From Caulobacter sp. (lineage in GTDB: Bacteria > Pseudomonadota > Alphaproteobacteria > Caulobacterales > Caulobacteraceae): a stretch of 64,000 nt of DNA. A program made the translations under genes and the position numbers. The stretch lies in contig JARWZW010000068.1 in NCBI GenBank assembly GCA_029866155.1, positions 1 to 64,000 on the forward strand, read 5' to 3'. Under the pieces are notes generated by a model. The model was given only the letters and a program-made list of their open reading frames with translations, was not told the DNA's origin and did no database searches. Positions 33,755-43,818 of the stretch are shown here, in pieces. The first letter of the stretch is position 1. The number at the start of each line of letters is the position of its first letter.

Positions 33755-36652
33755 ATGATGGCCGAACAACTGAACTTCATCCGGGTGCGCGGCGCGCGGG
33801 AGCATAACCTCAAGGACGTCAGCGTCGATATCCCGCGCGGCGAACTGGTGGTGATCACTGGCCTGTCGGGTTCAGGAAAGAGTTCGCTGGCCTTCGACAC
33901 CATCTATGCCGAGGGTCAGCGCCGCTATGTCGAGAGCCTGTCGGCCTATGCCCGGCAGTTTCTGGAGCTGATGAGCAAGCCGGATGTCGATCTGATCGAA
34001 GGCCTGTCGCCAGCCATTTCCATTGAGCAGAAGACCACCAGTCGCAATCCCCGATCCACGGTCGGTACGGTCACCGAGATTCACGACTACATGCGCCTGC
34101 TGTGGGCGCGGGTAGGGGTGCCCTATTCACCGGCGACGGGACTGCCCATCGAGAGCCAGACCGTCAGCCAGATGGTCGACAGGCTCACCAACCTGCCCGA
34201 GGGCGAGCGGCTGTATCTGCTGGCGCCGGTGGTGCGCGACCGAAAGGGCGAATATCGCAAGGAAATCGCCGAATGGCGCAAGTCCGGCTTCCAGCGGCTG
34301 AAGATCGACGGGACCCTCTATCCGATCGAGGATGTCCCTGAGCTCGACAAGAAGTTCAAGCACGACATCGACATCGTCGTCGACCGGCTTGTCACCAAGA
34401 ACGGTCTGGAAACCCGCTATGCCGACAGCCTGGAGACCGCCCTGCGTCTGGCGGACGGAATCGCCGTCGCGGAATGGGCGGATGTGGCCGAGGGCGAGAC
34501 CGAACCGCGCAGGATCATCTTCTCCGAAAAATTCGCCTGTCCCGTCAGCGGGTTTACAATCACCGAGATCGAGCCAAGGCTGTTTTCATTCAACAACCCG
34601 GCCGGCGCCTGCCCCAACTGTGACGGTCTTGGAGCCAAGCTGGCGTTCGACGCCGACCTGCTGATCCCCGATGCCGACAAGAGCCTGCACAAGGGCGCGG
34701 TCGCCCCATGGGCCAAGGGCCCGTCGCCCCTCTATACCCAGACCCTGCAGGCCCTCGCCCTGCATTACGAGTTTTCCATGGACCAGCCCTGGCGCGCCCT
34801 GCCGCAGAAGGCGCGGGACGTGGTGTTGCACGGTACGGGCGCGGAAAAGATCAAGTTCGTCTATGACGACAACGCCCGCAAGTATGAGGTGGTAAAGCCC
34901 TTCGAAGGCGTGCTGCCCAACCTGGAGCGTCGCTGGCGGGAGACCGATTCAAGCTGGGTGCGCGAAGAACTCGGCCGCTATCAGTCCGACACGCCATGCG
35001 AGGTCTGTGGCGGGGCGCGTCTGCGACCCGAGGCCCTTGCGGTCAAGATTGCCGGGCGCAGCATCGCCGAAGCCTCGGCCCTGGCCATTCGCCCGGCCAG
35101 GGACTGGTTCAGCTCTCTCGAGGATCAACTGACCGCCAAACAGCTGGAAATCGCACGGCGGATCCTGAAGGAGATCAATGACCGACTGCGGTTTCTGGTC
35201 GATGTCGGACTGGACTATCTGAACCTGTCGCGTGGATCCGGCACCCTGTCGGGCGGCGAAAGCCAGCGCATCCGCCTGGCCAGCCAGATCGGTTCCGGCC
35301 TGACCGGCGTGCTCTATGTCCTGGATGAGCCATCCATCGGCCTGCATCAGAGGGACAACACCCGGCTGCTGACCTCGCTTCAGGGTCTTCGGGATCTGGG
35401 AAACAGCGTGCTGGTGGTCGAGCATGACGAAGAAGCGATCCTCACCGCTGACTATGTCATCGACATGGGGCCGGCGGCCGGGGTCCACGGCGGTCATGTG
35501 GTGGCTGAGGGCAAGCCGTCTGATATCATGGACAATCCGGCCAGCATCACAGGCCAATATCTGACCGGAACCCGCGAGATCGAGGTGCCGGAAAAGCGCC
35601 GGCCGATCTCGAAGAAGAAAGTGCTGCGGGTCGTCGGCGCCACGGGCAACAATCTGAAAAATGTCACCGCCGAGATCCCTGTCGGGACCTTTACCTGCAT
35701 CACCGGTGTGTCAGGTGGCGGCAAGTCCACCTTCACCATCGAGACCCTCTACAAGGCGGCGGCCCGGCGCCTGAACAACGCTTCCGACGCCCCCGCCCAC
35801 CACGAGCGGATCGAGGGACTTGAGAATTTCGACAAGGTCATCGATATCGACCAGAGCCCGATCGGGCGAACGCCTCGGTCCAATCCGGCCACCTATACGG
35901 GCGCCTTCCAGCCGATCCGGGACTGGTTCGCCGGCCTGCCGGAGTCAAAGGCCCGTGGCTACGGCCCCGGCCGGTTCAGCTTCAACGTCAAGGGCGGCCG
36001 ATGCGAAGCCTGCCAGGGCGACGGGCTGATCAAGATCGAGATGCATTTCCTGCCGGACGTCTATGTCACCTGCGATGTCTGCAAGGGCAAACGCTACAAC
36101 CGCGAAACCCTGGAGATCCTGTTCAAGGGCAAGTCGATCGCGGACGTTCTGGACATGACCGTCGAGGAGTCGGCCGAGTTCTTCAAGGCCGTGCCGCCGG
36201 TGCGGGACAAGATGGAAACCCTCAAGCGGGTCGGCCTGACCTACGTCAAGGTCGGCCAGTCGGCGACAACCCTGTCAGGCGGCGAGGCGCAGCGGGTCAA
36301 GCTGTCCAAGGAACTGTCAAAACGGGCGACGGGCCGCACCCTCTATATCCTCGATGAGCCGACCACTGGCCTGCATTTCGAAGATGTCCGCAAGCTGCTG
36401 GAGGTCCTGCATGAACTGGTCGACCAGGGCAACACCGTAGTGGTCATCGAGCATAACCTGGACGTGGTGAAGACGGCTGACTGGCTGGTGGACTTCGGCC
36501 CGGAAGGCGGCGACGGCGGCGGGGAGATCGTCGGGTTCGGTACGCCGGAACAGCTGGCCGTCATTCCAGGCAGCTGGACCGGTCGCTATCTCGACACCTT
36601 GCTCAAGCGCCATCGCGACCGGGCGGCCGAACGGCGCAAGAGGCGGGCCTAG
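33755..36652 (+). CDS. uvrA: Excinuclease ABC subunit A
   Basis: This 965-residue UvrA has two ABC ATPase halves. The first Walker A is [13 protein letters not shown] near residue 42 and the second is [11 protein letters not shown] near residue 660, each with its LSGGE signature. Zinc modules are visible as CPVSGF with CPNCDGLG, and CEACQGDG with CDVCKGKRY. UvrA dimer with UvrB locates bulky DNA lesions for nucleotide excision repair. The ATG at 33755 is preferred to an earlier TTG; the alternative 33758 ATG is one codon later. A LexA box lies upstream. A hairpin follows the stop. Confidence 0.97.
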   Translation: MMAEQLNFIRVRGAREHNLKDVSVDIPRGELVVITGLSGSGKSSLAFDTIYAEGQRRYVESLSAYARQFLELMSKPDVDLIEGLSPAISIEQKTTSRNPRSTVGTVTEIHDYMRLLWARVGVPYSPATGLPIESQTVSQMVDRLTNLPEGERLYLLAPVVRDRKGEYRKEIAEWRKSGFQRLKIDGTLYPIEDVPELDKKFKHDIDIVVDRLVTKNGLETRYADSLETALRLADGIAVAEWADVAEGETEPRRIIFSEKFACPVSGFTITEIEPRLFSFNNPAGACPNCDGLGAKLAFDADLLIPDADKSLHKGAVAPWAKGPSPLYTQTLQALALHYEFSMDQPWRALPQKARDVVLHGTGAEKIKFVYDDNARKYEVVKPFEGVLPNLERRWRETDSSWVREELGRYQSDTPCEVCGGARLRPEALAVKIAGRSIAEASALAIRPARDWFSSLEDQLTAKQLEIARRILKEINDRLRFLVDVGLDYLNLSRGSGTLSGGESQRIRLASQIGSGLTGVLYVLDEPSIGLHQRDNTRLLTSLQGLRDLGNSVLVVEHDEEAILTADYVIDMGPAAGVHGGHVVAEGKPSDIMDNPASITGQYLTGTREIEVPEKRRPISKKKVLRVVGATGNNLKNVTAEIPVGTFTCITGVSGGGKSTFTIETLYKAAARRLNNASDAPAHHERIEGLENFDKVIDIDQSPIGRTPRSNPATYTGAFQPIRDWFAGLPESKARGYGPGRFSFNVKGGRCEACQGDGLIKIEMHFLPDVYVTCDVCKGKRYNRETLEILFKGKSIADVLDMTVEESAEFFKAVPPVRDKMETLKRVGLTYVKVGQSATTLSGGEAQRVKLSKELSKRATGRTLYILDEPTTGLHFEDVRKLLEVLHELVDQGNTVVVIEHNLDVVKTADWLVDFGPEGGDGGGEIVGFGTPEQLAVIPGSWTGRYLDTLLKRHRDRAAERRKRRA

Positions 36653-36699
36653 AGCCTGTTCCGCTATGATCGATCCTACCATAACGGAAAAACAGGCTC
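36652..36699 (+). terminator. Candidate terminator or repeat hairpin after uvrA
   Basis: GAGCCTGTT and AACAGGCTC form a nine-base-pair outer stem, with a second inner match (CCGCTATGAT against ACCATAACGG, imperfect), starting at the uvrA stop. The T-run is weak, so terminator function is less certain than the hairpin itself. Confidence 0.5.
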
Positions 36700-36826
36700 C
36701 AATTCAGAATGTTAGAGCATGATCTGACAAATCTGATGCGGCTGCATGAACATGCCCCAACACTTCAAACCAGATTGTGTTTTTCCACTTTGACTGGTTC
36801 GGTCAAACCGGAAGGGTCTCATGGGT

Positions 36827-37735
36827 TCAGTCGAACACCTCGGCGCCTGTGCCGCGAAGCTGCTGATAGATGACAGCAGCCGGACAGACGAAGATCATCG
36901 AGGTCAGGGCTGAGGTAACGGCGTTGACCAGGAAATAGGTGATCATCAGGGGCGAGACCAGGGCGCTGAGCGAGCTCATGTCCGGGTTCATCACCACGGC
37001 CCCGGCCTCCTTGAAGCCAAAGGCCAGGGCGGCGAACCCGAAGAAGACAGCCATAACCAGCACCGAAACGATAATGCCCATGACCACGGCAAGGACATAG
37101 GCGCCCAGCAGCGGCCAGACATGACCCTTGGTCATTTTCCAGGATTCAGCGAGGCTGACCTTGCCGGTGGCGAAGGCGATGGGGCTGATGAGGGACAGGC
37201 GGAGGCTGACCCAGACAAGGCCGGCCAGGGCCATCAGTCCCGCCAGGACCGCCATCAGGCCGCCGAGAACAGGGCTGACCATGCCCCCGAGGAATGCCAC
37301 GATCACCACCCCCAGCGCGAAGGCGAAATAGACACCCATGATGACCAGAAATGCGAGCACAAGGGCCCAGATCTGACGGACCTCGTCACCGCCGAGCTTG
37401 AGGCCGCCAAAGCCGCCATCCGAGGGGCGCAAGACAAGCCTGTTGGCAGCCGCGTAAAGTATACCGGTAAAGATGAGCGAAATGGGCAGGATCAGGAGGA
37501 AGGCTGGCGCCAGACGGCCATAGATGGCCAGCATCGCCTCGGGGTCAGCCTCGGCGGCCTGCCCGCTGATTTCTCTGAGCTCAGTCATGGCGGTACCGGC
37601 CAGGCTGGCCATGATCACACTGGCGGTCACGGTGCTCGCCAGGGAGATCAACGCCCAGGCAACGACGGCCATCGGATTTTCCCGGGCCACCTTGAAGCCG
37701 ACCAGACCTGCGTCTGTCGCCGAAAAACTCGCCAT
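36827..37735 (-). CDS. Multi-pass membrane protein, paralogue A
   Basis: This 302-residue hydrophobic protein has about six transmembrane segments. The N-terminus (FSATDAGLVGFKVARENPMAVVAWALI) shares a layout with two other membrane proteins in this region (38826 and 39872): a motif D/T-x-x-F-x-G-F-x-x-x-(R/K)-x-x-P, then long helices, and a SLAESWKMTKG-type segment mid-protein. That segment is common to glycerophosphodiester-phosphodiesterase membrane domain and DUF975-like proteins. I do not know the function. The ATG at 37735 begins MASFSATD; an earlier in-frame ATG exists. Confidence 0.7.
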   Translation of the reverse strand: MASFSATDAGLVGFKVARENPMAVVAWALISLASTVTASVIMASLAGTAMTELREISGQAAEADPEAMLAIYGRLAPAFLLILPISLIFTGILYAAANRLVLRPSDGGFGGLKLGGDEVRQIWALVLAFLVIMGVYFAFALGVVIVAFLGGMVSPVLGGLMAVLAGLMALAGLVWVSLRLSLISPIAFATGKVSLAESWKMTKGHVWPLLGAYVLAVVMGIIVSVLVMAVFFGFAALAFGFKEAGAVVMNPDMSSLSALVSPLMITYFLVNAVTSALTSMIFVCPAAVIYQQLRGTGAEVFD

Positions 37736-37909
37736 GTCCTGTCTTCCCATGCCCTTCCGACCGGCGGAAGCCGCTTATAACTAACAGAATCCAGTCAGCC
37801 CGCCACGTCCGGACCGCAAAATTGGCGTGGGTCAGACATCCGTGCTAGTCAGAATGATCGAATGACGCCTTCCCCCGTCCCCCTCCGATCCGGATTCGTG
37901 AATTCATCC

Positions 37910-38215
37910 ATGAAGCTTGCCCTCGTCTCGCTGGTTGCCGCCCTGTTCGCGACCGCAACCGTTGCCAACGCCCAGGTGGCTTCAGCCGCTGCACCCGTGG
38001 TCGCCGCCAGCCCTGCCGTTGACGCCAAGACAGAAGCAAAGGCCGATCCAAACAGGACTGTCTGCAAGAAGACTCCTGTGACGGGCAGCCGGTTCCCGAC
38101 CAAGACCTGCCGTACTCACCGCGATTGGGAAAAGCAGGAAGAGATCGACAAGCAGAACCTCGACGCCCAGCAGCGGGCGGGCCTGGCCACCTGCGCCACC
38201 AATCCCTGCAGCTAG
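37910..38215 (+). CDS. Small secreted cysteine protein (TGSR-x-P-x-K-x-C motif)
   Basis: This 101-residue secreted protein has a signal peptide (MKLALVSLVAALFATATVANA). The mature part carries DPNRTVCKKTPVTGSRFPTKTCRTHRDW, in which C-x-x-x-x-x-TGSR-x-x-x-x-x-C is a motif I recall in a family of small periplasmic proteins in Caulobacterales and sphingomonads. A further Cys pair lies at the C-terminus (ATCATNPCS). The function is unknown. It stands four bases ahead of the GST gene, probably cotranscribed. Confidence 0.65.
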   Translation: MKLALVSLVAALFATATVANAQVASAAAPVVAASPAVDAKTEAKADPNRTVCKKTPVTGSRFPTKTCRTHRDWEKQEEIDKQNLDAQQRAGLATCATNPCS

Positions 38216-38219
38216 TATC

Positions 38220-38840
38220 ATGATCCTGTATGGAGAGCGGAACCCGGCGCCCAATCCTCGCCGGGTTCGCATCTTTATCGCGGAAAAGGGCGTCGACCTG
38301 CCAGAAACCCAGGTCCAGATGCGCCGTCGCGAACACAAGAGCGACGAACACAGGGCCCGCAACTCCCTGGGCCAGTTGCCGACCCTGGTGCTGGACGACG
38401 GTTCAGCCATCTCGGAAAGCGTTTCGATCTGCCGGTATCTGGAATCCGTCTATCCGGACCCGCCCCTGTTCGGCCGGGATGGCAAGGAAGCGGCGCTGGT
38501 CGACATGTGGATCCGCCGTATCGAGTTCCAGCTGATGACGCCTGTGGGCATGTTCTGGCGGCACGCCCATCCTCTGACCGCCGCCCTCCTGACGCAGTTC
38601 AAGGATTTCGGGGAGTCCAACCGCGAAGCCTATGAACGATCCTGCCTGTGGCTGGATCGCGAACTGGCGTCCGGCGGGCCTTTCATCGCCGGCGAGCAGT
38701 TCGGCATGGCGGACATCGTCGCCCTGACCACTATCGATTTCGCCACCTTCACCGGCCTCGAGGTACCCGACCAGGCGACGGCGCTGAGGGCCTGGCGCGA
38801 GCAGGTCTCTGCGCGGCCGAGCGCCTCAGCCAACAGCTGA
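38220..38840 (+). CDS. Glutathione S-transferase-like protein
   Basis: This 206-residue protein has the thioredoxin-like N-terminal domain (MILYGERNPAPNPRRVRIFIAEKGVDL, then LPTLVLDDGSAISESVSICRYLE with the glutathione-contact Ser) and an all-helical C-terminal domain (GEQFGMADIVALTTID). The family conjugates or reduces with glutathione in the cytoplasm. The substrate is unknown. The 3' end overlaps the convergent membrane protein gene by 15 bases. Confidence 0.8.
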   Translation: MILYGERNPAPNPRRVRIFIAEKGVDLPETQVQMRRREHKSDEHRARNSLGQLPTLVLDDGSAISESVSICRYLESVYPDPPLFGRDGKEAALVDMWIRRIEFQLMTPVGMFWRHAHPLTAALLTQFKDFGESNREAYERSCLWLDRELASGGPFIAGEQFGMADIVALTTIDFATFTGLEVPDQATALRAWREQVSARPSASANS

Positions 38841-39767
38841 CGGCGCCTCGCCATCTTCGGAATCCTGCGACGCCTGGACGGCCGACAGCTCGCGATAGGC
38901 ATAGACCACTTCGCCGCAGAGCACACAGAACAGAACTGCCAGCAGGGCGGATTCGAAAACCGCCCGCAACAGCGGCCCGATGCCGAAATGATTCAGCACG
39001 CCCTCATCCTGGGGCCACAGGAAGGCGGAAAAGCTGTCCGGTGAAATTCCCAGCACAAACACGATCATGATCGAGGCCAGATAGAAACCGACCAGGGCGA
39101 TGGCGCTGACCGCCAGAACCAGAAGCATGCCCAGCAGGGCGCCGCCCAGCAGCCGCCAGAACACCCCGCGCGTCATCCGCCAGGCCTCCATCAGATCAAG
39201 CCGTCCCTGGTCGACGGCGATCGGCGCGGCCAGCGACAGACGGATGACGATGAACAGCATCATCAGCAGCGAGGCGAACTGCCCCAGCAGGACCAGCAAC
39301 CAGCCGGAGCCGATGGCGTCAGCCACGGGGCGCGCCAGAGACAGGCTGTAGCCCAGAACGATGCCAGAGGGGATGGCGGCGACGAACACGATCAGCACCA
39401 TGGCCAGATAGAGCCACAGCATCCGACCTTCATCCGGTCCAAGGCGAAACCGGGGGGCTGCGCCTGGATGCAACATGACCCGCAAAATAGAGGGCGCCAC
39501 GACACAGAGGCCGGCCAGCATCAGCACCAGCGCCAGGAAGGCCGCCGGCAGCAGATGGAAAGCGAAGACCTGCACCGTCTCCCAGGACCAGTCGAACTCG
39601 GTGGACACCTTCAGCTGCTGCAGTCGCATAGCCCAGGGCGACAGCCCGAAGGCCGTAGCCGCCAGATTGAGCGCCAACAGCGCCGACATCCACAAAGTCA
39701 CCGACTTTGGACGGTCACGGATGAACCGGAAACCCTCAAAGGACGCCTGAACGGGCGAGAAGGACAT
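38826..39767 (-). CDS. Multi-pass membrane protein, paralogue B
   Basis: This 313-residue membrane protein is paralogous to the ones at 36827 and 39872: FSPVQASFEGFRFIRDRPKSVTLWMSALL at the start, and a central APIAVDQGRLDLMEAWRMTRG segment resembling paralogue A's SLAESWKMTKG. Several hydrophobic helices are evident. It overlaps the GST gene tail to tail by 15 bases. No enzymatic motif is seen. Confidence 0.65.
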   Translation of the reverse strand: MSFSPVQASFEGFRFIRDRPKSVTLWMSALLALNLAATAFGLSPWAMRLQQLKVSTEFDWSWETVQVFAFHLLPAAFLALVLMLAGLCVVAPSILRVMLHPGAAPRFRLGPDEGRMLWLYLAMVLIVFVAAIPSGIVLGYSLSLARPVADAIGSGWLLVLLGQFASLLMMLFIVIRLSLAAPIAVDQGRLDLMEAWRMTRGVFWRLLGGALLGMLLVLAVSAIALVGFYLASIMIVFVLGISPDSFSAFLWPQDEGVLNHFGIGPLLRAVFESALLAVLFCVLCGEVVYAYRELSAVQASQDSEDGEAPSAVG

Positions 39768-39871
39768 GCTGGAACGCTCGATCCCCTGATGCGGGTCAGC
39801 TGATTCGCTTCACTCGCAGAACACTCCGCTTGTAAACCACCCTGCAGCTAAAAGGCGACAGGCTTCAGGCC

Positions 39872-40822
39872 TCAGGCAGCCATGGCTGACAGGTTGGGCT
39901 CAATCGTCGGCGGATCGGCCACAGGCGCAAGGGCGCGATAGGCTGCCGCCCAGGGCGCGGTCACCAGGGTGGTCAGGTAGCCCGCCGCCATTGACCCCAG
40001 CAACAGCGCGGCCAATCCCCATGGGACCAAGCCGGTCCAGACTGCCGGCGTCATCAGCCGGGCTGGATCCTGAAGCATTTCCATGGTCAGGGCGCCGGTT
40101 CCAAACACACCCGCCAGCAGGCCGCCGAACACCAGCCCGTAGAGCAGGGCCTGCAACATTGCCGCAACGATCGCACTAACCAGGGCGATCAGGAACAGAC
40201 TGCCGGTCCGGCCGCGCGTCATGGGCCAGCTTTCGAAAAGCAGGAAACTCCTGCGGTCGAAACTGAGGCCAAAAGCCATGGAAAGTCTGAGCAGCGCCCA
40301 GAGACCAGCAATCAGAACGGCGAGTCCGCCCAGGATTCCGACCGCAATCCCGGCCTCCGTGCTGGCCTGGCCGATCAGGACCGCCACAATCGCAACGATG
40401 ATCCCGGCGACCAACAAGGCCATGACACCGATGATGGACAGGACGATGCCGGTCACCACAAGCATCAGCTCGGCCTTGCCCAGCCGCATGAAGAACCAGG
40501 CCCGGTCTCCTGGGTTCAGAACTGACCGGAACATCGCTCCGCCCAGAAGCCCCCGGGCGACCAGACCAGCGATCATTGCAAAGGGCGAGATCAGGTTCAT
40601 TCGCCCCTGGATGGCCATGATGTCAGACATCTGCGGCTCGACTCCGGCCTGTTCCGCCGCGATCGCCGTCGTGATGAATTCGGCCATCATGGGGATCATC
40701 AGGGCCATGGGCGCGGCGACCAGGAGCATCTGGACAAGACCCCAGACCGCAGGCGCCAGCGGATTGCGCTTGATGACGCCGAACCCGGCAAAGGCCGTAT
40801 CGGTGATGTCCAGTTTCGCCAT
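39872..40822 (-). CDS. Multi-pass membrane protein, paralogue C
   Basis: This 316-residue hydrophobic protein is the third paralogue in the cluster. It begins MAKLDITDTAFAGFGVIKRNPLAPAVWGLV and carries a central SFLLFESWPMTRG segment that aligns with A and B. The three genes share orientation and are separated by about 100 to 1,100 bases. Their common architecture suggests an integral membrane role, perhaps multimeric, but no specific function can be assigned. Confidence 0.65.
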   Translation of the reverse strand: MAKLDITDTAFAGFGVIKRNPLAPAVWGLVQMLLVAAPMALMIPMMAEFITTAIAAEQAGVEPQMSDIMAIQGRMNLISPFAMIAGLVARGLLGGAMFRSVLNPGDRAWFFMRLGKAELMLVVTGIVLSIIGVMALLVAGIIVAIVAVLIGQASTEAGIAVGILGGLAVLIAGLWALLRLSMAFGLSFDRRSFLLFESWPMTRGRTGSLFLIALVSAIVAAMLQALLYGLVFGGLLAGVFGTGALTMEMLQDPARLMTPAVWTGLVPWGLAALLLGSMAAGYLTTLVTAPWAAAYRALAPVADPPTIEPNLSAMAA

Positions 40823-41018
40823 GACCAGAAAGTCCCCTTTTGTCCGCTGCGGAGCGGGCCCTGAGTCAGGAGAACACAGGTTTCATCTCCGCGCCATCTG
40901 CATCCTTGGGATGGCCCGTCCCCGGATCATGCCGGCCTGAATCCTCGGCGCAGCCAAAGATCTTGCTTTTAAGAACTATTAGCATTAATCGCCGGTCCGC
41001 CACGACTGGAAGACCTCC

Positions 41019-42155
41019 ATGACCCATCCTGCTATCAGCCGCCTACGTCGCCTGTGGCGCGACGTCCATCTCTGGATCGGGGTCGGCCTTCTGGTCCTGC
41101 TCGTGCCCCTTGGCGTCTCGGGGGCGATGCTCGTCTGGCATGACGGCCTCGAGCAGCTACTCCACCCAAAACGGTTTGCGGTCAGCGATATCGGACCGAT
41201 GCGTCCCGCCTCGGCCTATCTTGCGGCCTCGCGGGAAGCCCTGGTCGACCGCGCCAGCGTTTCCCAGATCCGTTTGCCGCAAGACGGGAGGGGTCCGGTC
41301 CTGGTTACGGCGCGGATCAACGGCCAGCGGCTGAAGCCAGCAGAGCGCCCCCAATCCCTGACCGTCTGGCTTGATCCGGCCACGGCGAGGGTCCTTGATG
41401 TCGCCAATACCCGCAACGAGCTGATCAACATCATGCATCGCCTGCATGGCAGCCTGCTGATCACGACGCCCGGGCTTGGTCGCAAGATCGTCGGCTGGAT
41501 GGGTTGGGCTATGACCCTGTCATGCCTGACAGGGCTTTGGCTCTGGTGGCCGCGAAATGGCAAGGTCCTGAATGGAATGCGCTGGCGGCGCACACCCTCG
41601 ATCTTCAACAACCTCCATCACATGGTCGGCTTCTGGATGCTGGCGCCCCTGCTCGTGGTGTCCCTGACCGGGGTCTATATCTCGTTCCCCGAAACGGGCC
41701 GCGCCCTGTTCGGCGTGGGCGAGCGCGCAGCCGGCCCTCCCCCGCCCCGCCCCGTCCCGGCGGCGCCCCTGGTCAGCCAGGCCACAGACATAGACAGGGC
41801 CGTCGCCGTAGCCTCTGCCGCCCAACCGGGTCTGGAACTGATCTCGATCAGCCTGCCATCGCAGGAGCGTGCGCCGGCCTGGCGCCTGCAGTTCACCGCA
41901 CCCGGCAGTGATGCGCCAGCTATCGTCCTGGTCGCGGACTCAGACGGCCAAGTCCTGAAGCCACGCGCCGGATCGGGCGGCGGCGCGACTTCTGATGGCC
42001 TGTCGCCGATCATGCGAAAGATCCATGATGCCCAGAAGACCCCTCTGATCTGGCAGATTTTGGTATTCCTGACTGGCGTCGCACCGCTGCTCCTGGGCAT
42101 TTCCGGAACCTGGATGTGGCTCCAGCGCCAATTTCGCCGGCGCAAGGTTGCATAG
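41019..42155 (+). CDS. PepSY-domain membrane protein (iron-uptake-associated type)
   Basis: This 378-residue inner-membrane protein has the PepSY-TM layout: an N-terminal helix (RDVHLWIGVGLLVLLVPLGVSGAML), extended periplasmic loops containing NIMHRLHGSLL and NLHHMVGFW, and two further helices with a C-terminal basic tail. This group occurs next to TonB-dependent siderophore receptors and is thought to act in ferric reduction or iron transport. No receptor lies adjacent here. An AT-rich stretch at about 40968-40990 upstream could be a metal-responsive operator, but it does not match a consensus well. Confidence 0.8.
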   Translation: MTHPAISRLRRLWRDVHLWIGVGLLVLLVPLGVSGAMLVWHDGLEQLLHPKRFAVSDIGPMRPASAYLAASREALVDRASVSQIRLPQDGRGPVLVTARINGQRLKPAERPQSLTVWLDPATARVLDVANTRNELINIMHRLHGSLLITTPGLGRKIVGWMGWAMTLSCLTGLWLWWPRNGKVLNGMRWRRTPSIFNNLHHMVGFWMLAPLLVVSLTGVYISFPETGRALFGVGERAAGPPPPRPVPAAPLVSQATDIDRAVAVASAAQPGLELISISLPSQERAPAWRLQFTAPGSDAPAIVLVADSDGQVLKPRAGSGGGATSDGLSPIMRKIHDAQKTPLIWQILVFLTGVAPLLLGISGTWMWLQRQFRRRKVA

Positions 42156-42333
42156 CCGACGGGCCAGAGGTCGTTCCGACCCGGCCACCCGGCCTTCTGC
42201 CGGCCGTCTCGCTTAGCGGGTAATGATCTATCGAGGGTATGGCTTCAGGCCTGGTTCACAATGGGCCGGTCCGATCCAGGGATGGCCAGCCGCACATCTT
42301 GGACTAAAGCCGCATTGAGACTATCTGTCCGCC

Positions 42334-43731
42334 ATGACCATCAAACCTGTTCATGTGATTGGCGGCGGCCTGGCCGGCTCGGAAGCGGCCTGGCAAATCG
42401 CGCTGGCTGGCGTGCCCGTGGTGCTGCACGAAATGCGGCCGGTGCGGGGCACCGACGCACACCAGACCGAGGCCCTTGCCGAACTGGTCTGCTCCAACAG
42501 TTTCCGGTCCGATGACTGGCGTTTCAATGCCGTTGGCCTGCTTCATGCCGAGATGCGCCGGTGCGACAGCCTGATCCTGTCAGCGGGCGACGCTCACCAG
42601 GTGCCGGCGGGAGGAGCCCTGGCGGTTGATCGCGACGGGTTCGCCGCCTCGGTCACGGCCAGGCTCGAAGCTCACCCCCTGGTAGATATCGTCCGGGAAG
42701 AGGTCGCAGGTCTGCCGCCCCAGGACTGGGACAGCGTCATCATCGCGACGGGACCGCTGACCTCCCCGGCCATGGCCGATGCGATCCTGGGCCTCACGGG
42801 CGAGGATTCCCTCAGCTTCTTCGACGCAATCGCGCCGATCATCCATCTCGAATCCATCGACATGGACATCGCCTGGCGCCAGTCGCGGTATGACAAGGAA
42901 GGTCCAGGCGGAGACGCGGCGGCCTATGTCAACTGCCCGATGAATCGGGAGCAGTACGAGGCCTTCATTGACGCCCTGCTGAGCGGGCCCAAGACAGAGT
43001 TCAAGGACTGGGAGAACGTCCCCTATTTCGATGGCTGCCTGCCCATCGAGGTCATGGCCGAGCGGGGCCGCGAAACCCTGCGACATGGTCCCATGAAGCC
43101 GGTGGGCCTGACCAACCCCCGCGACCCGCTGGTCAAGGCCCATGCCATTGTCCAGCTTCGGCAGGACAATGCGCTTGGCACCCTCTGGAACATGGTGGGG
43201 TTCCAGACCAAACTGAAACACGGAGTCCAGGCCGAGGTTTTCCGGATGATCCCGGGGCTGCAGAATGCCCAGTTCGCCCGGCTGGGCGGCCTGCACCGCA
43301 ACACTTTCCTCAACAGCCCCAGACTTCTGGACGGCCAGCTTCGCCTGAAGGCCGATCCGCGCCTTCGCTTCGCAGGTCAGGTGACCGGAGTGGAAGGTTA
43401 CGTCGAGAGCGCCGCCATCGGACTTCTGACCGGGCGGCTGGCGGCGGCCGAGCGGCTGGGCCGCCCCCTGGAGACACCTCCGGTCACCACCGCGCTCGGC
43501 GCCCTTGCCGCCCACATCACCGGCGGACATCTGGAAGGCGGCGGCAGCTTCCAGCCGATGAACATCAACTACGGCCTGCTGCCCCCGATGGAGGCTCCGA
43601 AGAAGGACGCAAACGGCGGCAAGATCCCGATGAAGGAGCGCGGCAGGGCCAAGAAGCAGTTGATGAGCCAGCGGGCCCTGGACGATCTGGAGCAGTGGCT
43701 CGGCGAGGGGCTCCTGGCCGCCGCCGAATAG
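42334..43731 (+). CDS. trmFO: Methylenetetrahydrofolate-tRNA-(uracil-5-)-methyltransferase TrmFO
   Basis: This 465-residue flavoprotein begins [17 protein letters not shown], the FAD-binding motif. It continues with the TrmFO-specific [31 protein letters not shown] and the C-terminal [15 protein letters not shown]. TrmFO uses methylenetetrahydrofolate and FAD to methylate U54 of the tRNA T-loop. This family replaces TrmA in many alphaproteobacteria. It is upstream of the S9 peptidase and closely spaced. Confidence 0.95.
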   Translation: MTIKPVHVIGGGLAGSEAAWQIALAGVPVVLHEMRPVRGTDAHQTEALAELVCSNSFRSDDWRFNAVGLLHAEMRRCDSLILSAGDAHQVPAGGALAVDRDGFAASVTARLEAHPLVDIVREEVAGLPPQDWDSVIIATGPLTSPAMADAILGLTGEDSLSFFDAIAPIIHLESIDMDIAWRQSRYDKEGPGGDAAAYVNCPMNREQYEAFIDALLSGPKTEFKDWENVPYFDGCLPIEVMAERGRETLRHGPMKPVGLTNPRDPLVKAHAIVQLRQDNALGTLWNMVGFQTKLKHGVQAEVFRMIPGLQNAQFARLGGLHRNTFLNSPRLLDGQLRLKADPRLRFAGQVTGVEGYVESAAIGLLTGRLAAAERLGRPLETPPVTTALGALAAHITGGHLEGGGSFQPMNINYGLLPPMEAPKKDANGGKIPMKERGRAKKQLMSQRALDDLEQWLGEGLLAAAE

Positions 43732-43818
43732 CCGGCGGTCTTGGGGTATGGCGTTCAGCCGGGCGCCGGAATAGGGTCCGACGCGCCTCAAGATCCTGCC
43801 TTCCGGAACCTTTTCTGC

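Noticed and set aside
40968-40995. Possible Fur-type operator upstream of the PepSY gene
   Set aside because: The AT-rich sequence matches the 19-base Fur consensus poorly.
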